Of a stretch of DNA of 64,000 bases, positions 25,909 to 36,062 are shown one piece after another. The position numbers and the translations under genes were made by a program. The stretch comes from Piscicola geometra (lineage: Eukaryota; Annelida; Clitellata; Hirudinida; Piscicolidae). The stretch is from NCBI GenBank assembly GCA_943735955.1, contig OX030958.1, forward strand, positions 2,209,031-2,273,030, read 5' to 3'. Numbering within the stretch: position 1 is the stretch's first letter; every line of letters begins with the position of its first letter. The notes beneath the pieces were generated by a model. That model ran no database searches. It worked only from the letters and a program-made list of their open reading frames with translations, and was not told the DNA's origin.

Positions 25909-26229
25909 GTTGGAAGATTTAAACTGTAAGTTCTGAAATTTTATAAATCAACACTTACCTTTGACAATTCGATTTGCCGCTCAATTCTTCCGAAATAGTT
26001 CTGAGTCTTACGATCTTCAAAATCTTTTTTTAATTATACTTAAGTTATAAAAGTATATATGTTACAAGCAATTTCAAGAATAAGGCAATCCCTGAGATTT
26101 GTAGATAATCCGTGGAATTTCATGAAAATAGAATATCATAGTTGCAGATTTTTCCAGTTGTTTTTAATTACCGTAAAAAACCATGTATAAAGCGCACCAC
26201 ATATTTAGTTTCGACAAATATGGGAAAAA

Positions 26230-26585
26230 TCAATTAATCAATCAATCACTAATTCTTTGTATAGCGTCCTTTACGAAGTGAACAAAAGCGCTCAGCCATC
26301 ACGTTTTGACAAATACGTCTTCAGGCCTCGACGGAAAGCTATGAGTGACTTAGTTGAAGTTAGAGAAGTGAGTAATGAATTCCATAAAAAAAAGATCGCA
26401 GTAAGAAAAAGAACGTTGAGCAAAAGAGTGTTTAACTGAAAAACGAAAATAACGTTTAAAGGTCAATGATCTTAGACCAGATTTAGGGGGTTGTTTAATT
26501 AGATTTTAAAGATAAATTGGAACAGTAAAGTTATGAATTTTGAACATATTTAAGCATATTTTAAAAGTCACTTTAGATCTCAAAG
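26230..26585 (-). mobile_element. LINE family 3, 3' end fragment
   Basis: The inverted CTTTACGAAGTGAACAAAAG and GGCCTCGACGGAAAGCTATG match the 3' end of the LINE at 30314-32961, including the (ATCA)n tail at the left. The minus strand once encoded the C-terminal LIKQPP...STFNRS...PLLWNS region. A similar fragment is at 56000-56366. Confidence 0.85.
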
Positions 26586-27289
26586 ATAACCAATGTAATA
26601 AAAAATAAATTAAAAAATAAATAAGAAGGTTTTACAGAAAATTGAAACTATATTATTTTCATATCATTCTTAAATATATGTCTTTCAAAAAGTCTATTTT
26701 GTTTTCGAAGAATGTCAAATAAAAGCAAGACAGTGTAATTGAGTGGTTAGAAAATGCATTAAACGTTAATTTGAAGTGTTATTTTCATGAAATTAGTCAA
26801 CTTTGTTTACAATTATTTGTTTCGCATTTTCGAAGTTGTAACTGTGCTTTTTGAAAATGTAATTTTGACGTTGTTTCTTTGAATTCAGGTAGGGAGCCGT
26901 CATAACTATAACTATAACTAATACTTCACAGAGATTCTTTTGTTAAAAGAAATAGTTTAGAATTTATTTATTTGTTTAATAAATTGAGTTGTTTCAATTT
27001 ATAGTTTTAAAGCAGCTATTCCTTAGAGTGCGTGTCTTGTATTTTACTTGAGGACCTTAAGATATATACAATTACGATATAGCAAGCTATATCTCCATGT
27101 ATAAGGCGCACTAGCTTTTTGAAGTAAGTTTTGAAGGTTAAAAAAATGCGCTTTATATATGGTGACAACTTTATCTGCCTCATATTTTATTACCAACTGA
27201 TTTTTAAATACACTAGCAACTCTATCATACGTTATAGTTGAATTGTACTTCATATTAACTTATAGAATCTAAAGGCTAGAATCACACTC

Positions 27290-27805
27290 AACTGTGATTA
27301 CCCAGGCCATCACCTTGTTCAATCATCAAATGATAATCTTATAAAACTCCACTGGCTTCCTATAGATTTTCGAATATCCTTTAAAATAGCCATCACTACA
27401 TTCAAAATTCTTCAAACTTCAAAACCGTCATATCTCAGCAAACTCATAACTAAAAAAACATCAAACAAACAACTGCGTTCATCTTCATCTCTTCTCCTCA
27501 ACCAAGAATCCACTACAAACAACATCTCAAAAAGAGCATTCCGTCATGCAGCTCCAACAACTTGGAATGCCCTTCCACCTGCACTTCGAAGCATCAACCA
27601 ATTTTCGACTTTCAAAGCCAAACTGAAAACTCATTACTTTAACTTAGCCTATCATTCTTAATAATTACTCCATGCTACTCTTTGCTTTTCTTTTCATAAC
27701 ACTACTATTATAATTACTTTTATTTCTTTATTCCATTACGACGCAGTGAAAGCGCTTCAGTTGCGTGCCCGGGCGCTATACAAAAATGACAATTATTATT
27801 ATTAT
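27290..27805 (+). mobile_element. LINE family 4, 3' end; partner of SINE family A
   Basis: The plus strand encodes a C-terminal LINE tail: LHWLPIDFRISFKIAI, a Ser-rich stretch, then KRAFRHAAPTTWNALPPALR and FKAKLKTHYF. It ends with TTGCGTGCCCGGGCGCTATAC and (ATT)n. The last 30 bases are the same as the tail of SINE A. No RT catalytic block remains. Confidence 0.85.
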
Positions 27806-28135
27806 TATAGAGAAAACATATTTATTGAAATATGAAACACATAAAGTTGTCTCAATGTAGAAAATGTTATTCTGAAATAATAGAAAAATTGGCAACTAAA
27901 ACGCTATAAATATTTCATTCTCCTGTAATTCCACGAATTGCCTAAACTTTTCAGGGACTACGTAGATTGTCTAATTCTACACATTGCCTTTAACATATCT
28001 CTTGCATCGAATTATAATTTGTTTTATGTTATTCCATCATGTAATAATAAATTATTTTTTATTAACAAACGAAACTTTATTATATCAAAAGAGATTAAAT
28101 GAAATTTCCTCAATATTATTATTCATGTGACAAAG

Positions 28136-28266
28136 AGAGCTGGAAGACGCAGTGAATGAAGTGAAAAACGACGTGATTAAAAGAAGGAGCAGAATTGAAG
28201 TGCAAGAAGTGCAAAGGCTCTGCCAAATCTTGGCACATGTGACTTCTTTTCTGTCGCATCTCAAAG
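28136..28266 (+). CDS. SRCIN1/KIAA1217-like: SRCIN1/KIAA1217-like, coiled-coil exon C
   Basis: The acceptor is CATGTGACAAAG after a T-rich tract; the donor is GTTTGA. The translation starts (R)ELEDAVNEVKNDVIKRRSR, continues IEVQEVQRLCQILAHVTSFL and ends SHLK. In the vertebrate family this position holds ELEDFVEDLKKD followed by 'VTLKDVEDGAFLLRQVGEAVATLK', an alignable hydrophobic pattern of the same length. It ends in phase 1. An in-frame TGA at 28128 blocks any upstream extension, fixing the acceptor to 28136 or 28138. The following intron is the largest in the window (18.7 kb). Confidence 0.87.
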
Positions 28267-28589
28267 GTTTGATCTCCCATTTGTGATAAAGCCACTTCAA
28301 TTTTCGTTAATTGTATTTGATTTTTAAAGTTATTTGATGCTTTGTTCACAATATGTGTTTTTTTTTCATTTTCTATGTGGGAAATTATCTATATATGGCG
28401 GCTCTCATGACGGCCAATGACTTAAAAATTACGTTTTTTTACGAATTTATTTTACATTTGAAAATAATTTTTAAAATGGGAAAAAATCTATAAAAAATTG
28501 AGCTTTTTAAAAGTATTTTATAACTTTCAAGCCCGGGTTACGTTTAGGAAGGTTATTCCTAAGGTGACAATGTCTATCTTCAAAACCTA

Positions 28590-28984
28590 ATTAAATTTTA
28601 AAATGTTTAAGCCTGCTGAGCGCCGTTTAAAATATTTATTTGAAGTTGTTTTTCAGTTAGTTTATAGCATTGGAAAATCGCCAAAAAAATTAAGACAAAA
28701 GTTTGTAAAAACATTTTTTCTCTCTTGTTTTGATTGGCACCCTAGCCTATTGTCTTCTCACTTGGAGCACTACAATAATTTTAATTGAAGTTTTCCTGTT
28801 TTTCTGGGCTTAACTTTTGTAAAAAATATAGTTGTTTCACCTTTTTTTTTATAAACTGTTTATGTGATTCTTTATAATGGTTCTAAAAAATATGTTAAAA
28901 GTTTGAAATGCAAGAAATAGTAATGATCTAGGGAAAGCTGCTTAACCAAAACTCAGATAGACACAAGTACGTCTTTTAAGTTAA
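28590..28984. other. Intron, nothing recognised
   Basis: AT-rich. The short open frame at 28603-28788 contains FDWHPSLLSS; an FDWHP string recurs at 62570-62590 (DWHPNN), hinting at a shared short repeat, but no element is identified. Confidence 0.35.
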
Positions 28985-30199
28985 GTGCGATTTTTTTAAC
29001 ATGCAAACTTTTCTTCAAATTAAATTGTTGTTGGCGTCCGTCAGTCAAAGAAGACAATGGACTTGCGCTTGAGAGCACTAGGTCACTGCTTGTTGTTGAT
29101 CGCTGCTGGTTGTTGGTCGCTGCTGGTTGTTGGTCGCCACTGTTTGTTTTTTCTGTGAAAGCTTTTGTCACTGGCAAGATAGCGAATCTTTGCTTCTCTC
29201 ACTTCTAGTACCATGCGCACAGCTTATTTCCAGTTGCTTTTATCTTAAGCAAGCAATTCCCAGGTGCTGACGTTGATCTCTGTAGACTTGAGATCCTTGT
29301 AATTCAATTTAATTTAATGTCAGTTTTGTATAGTGCCCGGGCACGCAACTGAAGCGCCACTCACACGACATAAGTCGTGAAACACCGCATCATATACACT
29401 AGGTAGATGATAGCTCACGGTTGGCTGAACAGGGATTCGAAACTGGCGACCTTTAAGTTGCAGATCTAACGACTTACCATCTAAGCCAACCTGCTCGCAA
29501 AGGTATGGCTTCCATTTGCTCTTCAAACTGAGGCAAGTTCGCCGAATAAAACGTTTTTGAAAAATCAGTCATCATCTATCCGATGTAACGCAGTCTCTCC
29601 ATGAGATTCTAGGCACTCGTCGAAGACAGCGCATGTGGAAAGCGCTCAACCCTTTTTCCTGCGATGTGTAGAGTGTCCACGATTCACTGGCATAAAGGCG
29701 AGTGCTCAAAACATAAGCTGCCTTGGTTTTTATTGTCAGCATCTTGTTGTTCCAAACTCATGGTGATAGCCTGGCAAAAGTTGCCGAAGCCTTTCCGATC
29801 CTCTGGTTTAGTTCTACAACTAGTTGAGAGGTCATCAGTGATTGTCGAACCGAAATAGGTTTACTGACTGACGACTTCCAGAAAATAATTGTTAATAGTG
29901 ACGTGAGATGGAAAGCGTGCTGTGCCATCAATTGTGTTTTCTTCAAGTTGATTTTTAGGTTGAACTCGTCGCATGCCTTGGAAAACTAGAGTGCAGCATC
30001 ATCATGTTTCTGATCGTGTTTTGCTTTCTGCCTTCAGACGAGCTAGGTTTAAAAGAATGCTGTCTGACCAGGAGTGAAAATATACACCTTCTGTTGATGC
30101 TCCAAAAGCACGTTTCAGCATAACAGAAAAGAAGATGCGGAAAAGAGTGGGAGCCAGAACACAACCTTGCGGCACGCCACTGCGGATTTTGAAAGCACT
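28985..30199 (-). pseudogene. LINE family 1, second copy: 3' section
   Basis: Minus-strand RT pieces: IRSGVPQGCVLAPTLFRIFF and STEGVYFHSWSDSILLNLAR (30002-30211); LKINLKKTQLMAQHAFH (29758-29946); HMRCLRRVPRISWRD (about 29640-29700); then, left of a SINE, DLKSTEINVSTWELLA and the tail ending at TTGTTGTTGGCG (about 29030). All are collinear with 16904-18711 but full of stops. The copy continues at 35473-36062 and 39880-40570. Confidence 0.87.
29318..29498 (-). repeat. SINE family A copy inside LINE family 1
   Basis: About 90 per cent like 4232-4413 by eye. It splits the LINE coding sequence between DLKSTEIN and the upstream part. Confidence 0.88.
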
Positions 30200-30313
30200 T
30201 GAATTGAGCACGATAGGAGTATGGAGACAAGAGAGAGAGAGAGTTTATTAACGAAAAGGCTTCCTTATATATGGTACGAGGGACAAAGTTTATCAAGTAC
30301 GTTAGTCCTAGAA

Positions 30314-31164
30314 ATAAAATCAAAAATGATAATAAGAATAAAATAAAAAATGATAATAAGAATAAAATAAAAAATGATAATAATAAAATAAATAATGATA
30401 ATAAGAGTAAAGTTAACTTCAATAATATTATCTCTAAAAATACTAATTTAAAGTTTGGCCTCCTAAATACAAGATCACTTAATAATAAGTCACTCTATAT
30501 CTCTGATCTAATTACTTCTAACTCTTTAGATTTTTTTATCTTAACTGAAACTTGGCATGAATCTGCTTCATCACCCTCAGTTATTGCTTCTACTCCTACT
30601 GAACTTGCTCGGCCTCCAACTAACCCTCTTTCTCCTCGACACTCTTCATATGGTGGTATCTGTATTTTACTTAAATCCTTGTATTCTATTTCTGTTGACT
30701 CTTCTGTTCATTTTTCATCCTTTGAATGTCTTTATACTACTGTGAAACTTTCTTCTTTCAAATTTAATTTAGTTGCTATCCATAGACCTCCTAACAGTTC
30801 CTTACCTCAATTTTTAGATGATTTTCATAATCTCTCTGAACTCCTTTATTCTTTATCTTGTCCATTTTTTATTCTTGGAGACTTTAATATCTCTAGTAAT
30901 AAACCTTCTGATTTCTATGTTGCTAAGTTTCTTGAAATTCTTTCTCTTTTTAAATTAACTCAAAACTGTAATTTTCCTACTCATGCACTTGGTAATACTC
31001 TTGACTTTGTAATTTCCTCTAATTATAGCAAAATTAATGATTTAACATCTATTCCACTCCACTTTACTGACCACTACTTTATATCTTTTAAATTATCTCT
31101 TGCTCAGCCTTTTTCTAACTTCCCCTCCTCTATTGTTAAGCGCTCTTGGTCTAATTTTGATTAA
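30314..31164 (+). pseudogene. LINE family 3 endonuclease (EEP) domain
   Basis: LKFGLLNTRSLNNKS and FFILTETWHES give the N-terminal Asn and Glu of an apurinic-like endonuclease; the middle has YGGICILLKS and VAIHRPPNSS, then ILGDFNISSNKPSDF with the catalytic GDFN, and HFTDHYFISF near the end, where SDH is usual (here TDH). The frame stops at TAA 31162. The Lys/Asn-rich start is low complexity and may not be coding. Confidence 0.85.
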
Positions 31165-31233
31165 ATAAATTTTACTAAATGATTTCTTTCTTCTGACTTT
31201 TGCTCTAAATCTTTTACTGATGTATATAGTTTT

Positions 31234-32896
31234 ATGGATAATTTCAATCTTACTCTATCTTCCCTTTTAGATATTTTTGCTCCATTCAAAACTTTCCGGT
31301 ATCGTCTAACTTCTAAAAAATCCCCATGGTATGATTGTGAGTGCACGACTTCTAAGCGACTAGTTCGCAAGTATGAACGAATTTATCGATCTACTCTCTC
31401 TGTATCCTGTTTGAATAAATGGCAAAATTGTTTCTCTTCTTATCGTACTCTCCTTTTTAATAAACACTCTTCGTTTTTAAGAAATTCAATTATCTCTTCC
31501 TCCAGTTCTAAAAATAGGTGGTCTTCTTTATCTAAACTTTTACACAAAAACTCTCCTCCTCCATCTTTCTCTCCTGATGACTATCTTGAATTTCTAACTA
31601 ATAAAATATCTAATATTAGATCTTCGTCTAATAATAGGCCTACACCATCTTTTACTAAGTTTACTTCTGAATCAATATCATCCTTTTTTCCTGTCACATT
31701 GGACCATCTTACAGATATAATTAATTCTATGTCTCCCACTTCTTGTTCTCTAGATCTTATTCCTACAACCCTTTTTAAAGAACTCTCCTTTTTATTCTAT
31801 CCTATTGTTCTGGATTTGGTTAACTTATCTTTGTCTACATCTAAATTTCCGCCTGCCCTCAAATCTTCATTTATTATTCCTACAATTAAGAAGCCTTCTC
31901 CTAATCCTGCATCCTTATCCAGTTATAGACCTGTATCTAACCTTTCCTTTCTTTCTAAGGTCCTTGAAAAAGTTATTTTTCAACAATTAATCTTCTATCT
32001 AGAAAAAAACTCACTTCTTCCTTCTTCTCAATCTGGTTTCAGAATTGGCCACTCCACTGAAACTGCTTCACTTAAACTCTATAATGACCTTATTTTAACT
32101 TCTGATTCTAATGCCTCTTCTCTTCTTTTATGCCTTGACTTTTCAGCTGCTTTTGATACTCTCGACCATACTCTTTTATTAAATGTTTTAGATTCTTTCT
32201 TTAATATTTCTGGTTCCTCTCTTATCTGGCTTAAATCCTACCTTTATTATCTCTTCCTTCTTTAGTTTTGCCTCCCCCCTCTTCACTCTCTCTAAACCCT
32301 TCCTCTTCCATTCGTAGCCTTGGTTTTATTTTTGATTCTAACTTGTCTTTAGCTCCTCAAATTCTATCTGTCTCTAAATCTTGCTACTTCCACATTCGTC
32401 GTATTAAACAGCTTCTTCCTTTTCTCGATGATCCTACCTTGCAACTTCTTGTATCTTCTCTAGTTCTCTCCAGGATTGATTATTGCAACTCTCTTTACTA
32501 TGGTCTCCCTGATACTACTTTAGCTTCTCTAAATAAAACCTTTAATTGTGCTGCTCGTCTTGTTGCTCGTGCTCCTAAGCTTTCCACATTTCTTCTTATC
32601 TTCGTTTGTTACATTGGTTACCTTTGAGATCTAGAGTGACTTTTAAAATATGTTTAAATATGTTTAAAATTCATAACTTTAATGCTCCAATTTACCTTAA
32701 AAATCTAATTAAACAACCCCCTAAATCTGGTCTAAGATCATCTACCTTTAATCGTTCTTTTCGTTTTCCAGTTAAACACTCTTTTGCTAAACGTTCTTTT
32801 TCTTACTGTGGTCCTCTTTTATGGAATTCTTTAACTTCAACTAAGTCACTCATAACTTTCCGTCGAGGCCTGAAGACGTACTTGTTTGGGACGTGA
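31234..32896 (+). pseudogene. LINE family 3 reverse transcriptase with deleted catalytic palm
   Basis: Piece one (31234-32265): SSYRPVSNLSFLSKVLEKVI, SQSGFRIGHSTETASL, LCLDFSAAFDTLDHTLLLNV with the first catalytic Asp, up to WLKSYLY. Piece two (32268-32627): SIRSLGFIFDSNLSLAPQI onward. Between them some 150 residues that should include the PQGSVLGPLLF and YADD blocks are missing. Piece three (32606-32896), frame-shifted, has LHWLPLRSRVTFKICL and PLLWNSLTS. The copy cannot be active. Confidence 0.88.
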
Positions 32897-33154
32897 TGGC
32901 TGAGCGCTTTTGTTCGCTTAGTAAAGGGCGCTATATAAATTATTAGTGATTGATTGATTGATAGAAGTGCCAGTGCATGAACGCGTGCACATGTGCGTGC
33001 TTATATGGGGACCGCTATAATGTAGGCCACTACTATAATTTAGGTCCCCTCGCAGATGGCGGAACCAATGTGTAAGAAAATTATTATTTTTACAATTGTG
33101 TTTTCTTGTAAATTGTGTTTTTATGTGTGTTTTTCTGTATTTCTTTGTATTCTA

Positions 33155-33375
33155 CTGTTGTTCTACTGTTGTTCTTCTGTTGTTCTACTGTTGTTCTACT
33201 GTTGTTCTACTGTTGTTCTACTGTTGTTCTACTTTGTTCTTCCTTGTTCTTCCGTTGTTCTTCCATTGTTCTTCCTTTGTTCTTCCATTGTTCTTCCATT
33301 GTTCTTCCATTGTTCTTCCATTGTTCTTCCATTGTTCTTCCGTTGTTCTACTGTTGTTCTACTGTTGCTCTTCTG
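33155..33375. repeat. 12-bp minisatellite in the LTR element interior
   Basis: About 18 copies of TTGTTCTACTG(T) and TTGTTCTTCCA variants. The unit length keeps all three frames open, creating spurious Cys/Ser/Phe/Leu-rich frames. Confidence 0.93.
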
Positions 33376-33711
33376 TTTTTCTACTGTATCGGCACGCAAA
33401 AACGCATCTGCCACAATATTTTCAGAAATCACGTATGCACTCAAATGAGCAGACGTATTCTTAAATATGTGGCGGATGGCGTTGCTGGCGATCAGACTTC
33501 GGTGGAGTTTTGGTTGTAGAAGGCATTCACCAGAGGTTCGTGATTTTGAAAACGGTTAAGAAGCGATCAATGCAGGAAGATGACTCATGAGTTCGGGCTC
33601 AGATTGGCCTTCTCGGTCCTTTACAAGATGAAGCCAAAACGAGAAACCCACGTGGTCAGAAAAACATCTGCTTCCTTTTTGTTTTTTCTTGTTGTTGTTC
33701 AGTTGTTTTTG

Positions 33712-34125
33712 TTATGAAGCTTGTTTTTGTTATAAAGCTTTTTTTGTTATGAAGCATGTTTTTGTTGTAAAGCTTGTTTATGTTATAAAGCTTGTTTTGT
33801 TATGAAGCTTGTTTTTGTAATAAAGCTTGTTTTTGTTATAAAGCTTGTTTTTGTTATAAAGCTTGTTTTTGTTGTAAAGCTTGTTTATGTTATAAAGCTT
33901 GTTTTGTTATGAAGCTTGTTTTGTTATGAAGCTTGTTTTTGTAATAAAGCTTGTTTTTGTAATAAAGCTTGCTTTTGTTATAAAGCTTGTTTTTGTTATA
34001 AAGCTTGCTTTTGTTATAAAGCTTGTTTTTGTTATTAAGCTTATTTTGTTATAAAGCTTGTTTTTGTTATAAAGCTTGTTTCTGTTATGAAGCTTGCTTT
34101 TGTTATAAAGCTTGTTTTTGTTTTT
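33712..34125. repeat. 17-18-bp minisatellite in the LTR element interior
   Basis: About 23 copies of GCTTGTTTTTGTTATAAA with AAGCTT in every unit. On the minus strand one frame reads ITKTSF/ITKASF repeats, possibly translated downstream of the short ATG frame at 34130-34190; no homologue is known to me. Confidence 0.93.
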
Positions 34126-34289
34126 GTTGCTCCGTTTATTTTTTGTTGTTGTTGCTTCTCTTGTTTTTGTTGTTGTTTCTCTCCTCCATGCTGTTGTCTG
34201 GATGATAAGGCTTATTGAAGAATCCACGAGGTTGGAACGTCGGGGTCACCAATTGAAGCGAGCACGATAGGAGTATGGAGACAAGAGAG

Positions 34290-35320
34290 TAGAAACCGAC
34301 CGAAATTCGTTTCGGTTTCGGTTTCGGCGCCGAAATTGCCAATTTTCTTAGTTGCGGCAATTTTTCTGTTTCGGCCGAATCTAATTTTACAATTTCGGCA
34401 TTTTTTCGGCTTTTGCCGAAAATAATTTTGTCATTTCGGCTCAATTTCGATATCGGCCGAAATGGATCTCATATTTACCGAAAAACCGAAATTTTTATTT
34501 ATTTATGTAGTTTATCCGATATATCTGTATTCTCAATCGAACTATTAAGTTCGGATTCGATTCTCTATTAGATATCTATTAGTTATCGTGGTTGATTGAT
34601 TTATGGGTGTCAGCAGACTAATTATTCGAATAACATATACAAGCATCTGGAACAACAATCATGTATTTGAAATTTAAGTTAATTGGGATACGTTCAATGA
34701 TGATATTTAACAAAACTTTTTTTAAGCAAATTCTATTTTTTAAAACATTTGTTTAAAAACAAGTTGTTGTCAAAAGTAAGTATCTGTATATCCTCAATCG
34801 AACTCGAATTATTAGGTTTGAGTTCGATTCTTATCTCTATTAGATATCGTGGTTAATTGATTTATGGGTTGACATAAGACTAATTGTTCGAATTCTAGAT
34901 ATCCATTCTTTGAAAAACACTATATATAAGTCGAAAGACCGAGAAGAATTGGCTTCGATTAATTAATTCAAAAATAAATTGTGAGAATATCGTTGAATCC
35001 TATTTGGAAGTTTTTTTTACAAAATGTCAGTCTGACCAAAGCAAAGCCTGTCAAAAACAAAAAATTTTTGTTATTGAAAAACTTTTATTTTTTGGCTTAA
35101 AATATACGCTTTTTTGGATTTAAACTGGCATTGTCATCGTTAAATACGATTTCTTCATTTTTAATAAAAGTTGGAAAAAATTTCATTTTCGGCTTCGGTT
35201 TCGGCCGAAAATCTTATTACAATTTCGGTTTAATTTCGGTTTCGGCCGAAAATGGAATTTTAATTTCGGCCTAATTTCGGTTTCGACCGAAATAAAAATG
35301 TCTGTTTCGGTCGGTCTTTA
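34290..35320. mobile_element. 1031-bp non-autonomous hAT element, copy 1
   Basis: The ends are TAGAAACCGACCGAAA and, inverted, TAAAGACCGACCGAAA. The flanks are CAAGAGAG (34282-34289, 35321-35328), perfect. Both subterminal regions are crowded with TTTCGGCCGAAA-type palindromes. There is no coding content. It lies in the right LTR of the Gypsy-like element. Confidence 0.93.
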
Positions 35321-35472
35321 CAAGAGAGAGACTGTGTATTAACGAGAAGGATTCCTTATGGTACGAGAGACAAAGGTTATCAAGTACGTTAGTCCTAGAA
35401 GTGCCAGTGCATGAGCGCGTGCGCATGTGCGTGCTTATATGTGGAGCGCTATAATGTAGGCCACTACACACT

Positions 35473-36062
35473 TGATTTCAACCCATTATATCCGCACAGT
35501 GCTTTTCATATTGTCATTGAAACGATGGAATTACGCTCAGTAGCTTTGGTGGGCAGCCAATCTTTGCCAGAATGGTAAAGAGTCCATCCTTGCTGACAAG
35601 ATTAAACGCTTTTCAGGGCTATGAAAGCTAGGAAAAGGGGTTTGTGTTGTTCTCTGCCTTTTTCTTGCAGTTGTCTGAGTGTGAAGATCATATCTATAGT
35701 TGACCTTTTTGCGCGGAACCCAGCTTGTGGTTCTGGGTACACCCTATAAGCAAGCTTTTGTAGTCTTTTTTTCATCACTCAAGTGACATTGCTTGGATCA
35801 AAGTAATTTTCTACCCAGCGGTCATTTGCCTACACTTGTCGTCTATGATTACACCAGTGGCAGACTCAAGTGGGGCTATGTTCTTCATAGTGTGACCTAT
35901 GGTTTTTTATTGTTTTTGTGCATGCCATTGATGTCTCCAGAATTGGATGATTTCTGAATCGTTTAGCATTGCTGAAGACATTATTAATTATTGCATTTTT
36001 TCGCTAATTTCTGTACGGTTCTAGGGCAAATTGTGGCAGGACAATTCGTCGTTCAGACTATG
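35473..36062 (-). pseudogene. LINE family 1, second copy: RT N-terminal section
   Basis: The minus strand has RLQKLAYRVYPEPQAGFRAK, RSTIDMIFTLRQLQEKGREQ and KPLFLAFIALK (the catalytic Asp of FIDL is now Ala), then decayed frames. To the right, INGMHKN-KKAIGHTMKNIAPL and SATGVIIDDKCRQM form the linker before the RT. It joins the section at 30199 across the LTR element. Confidence 0.85.

Larger units (their letters stand above)
30314..32961 (+). mobile_element. LINE family 3 (CR1/L2-like) inserted in the left LTR
   Basis: TAGAA is found on both sides (30309-30313, 32962-32966), and joining the flanks restores the LTR sequence seen in the other LTR. The tail is GCGCTATATAAATTATTAG plus (TGAT)n. 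It contains the endonuclease and RT pieces listed separately. Confidence 0.92.
30200..35468 (-). mobile_element. Gypsy-like mini LTR retrotransposon (TRIM/LARD type), both LTRs interrupted
   Basis: After removing the insertions, 30200-33035 and 34254-35468 reduce to direct repeats of about 180 bp that begin TGAA..GAGCACGATAGG and end in GGCCACTAC(A). The flanks share CACT (30196-30199, 35469-35472). On the minus strand the 5' LTR ends ...TTCA and is followed by ATTGGTGACCCCGACGTTCC, the position and form of a primer-binding site in many metazoan Gypsy elements. A GAGGGGACC purine-rich stretch precedes the other LTR. The 1.2-kb interior has no gag-pol, only a short ATG frame (MEERNNNKNKRSNNN) and two minisatellites. 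Confidence 0.82.

Noticed and set aside
25909..25925. Extension of coiled-coil exon B to the consensus donor GTAAGT
   Set aside because: It creates a TAG at the junction with the next exon; kept only as an alternative splice finding.
33056..33519. Cys/Ser/Phe/Leu-rich frames of 120-134 codons
   Set aside because: A 12-bp repeat keeps three frames open at once; no start context or domain.
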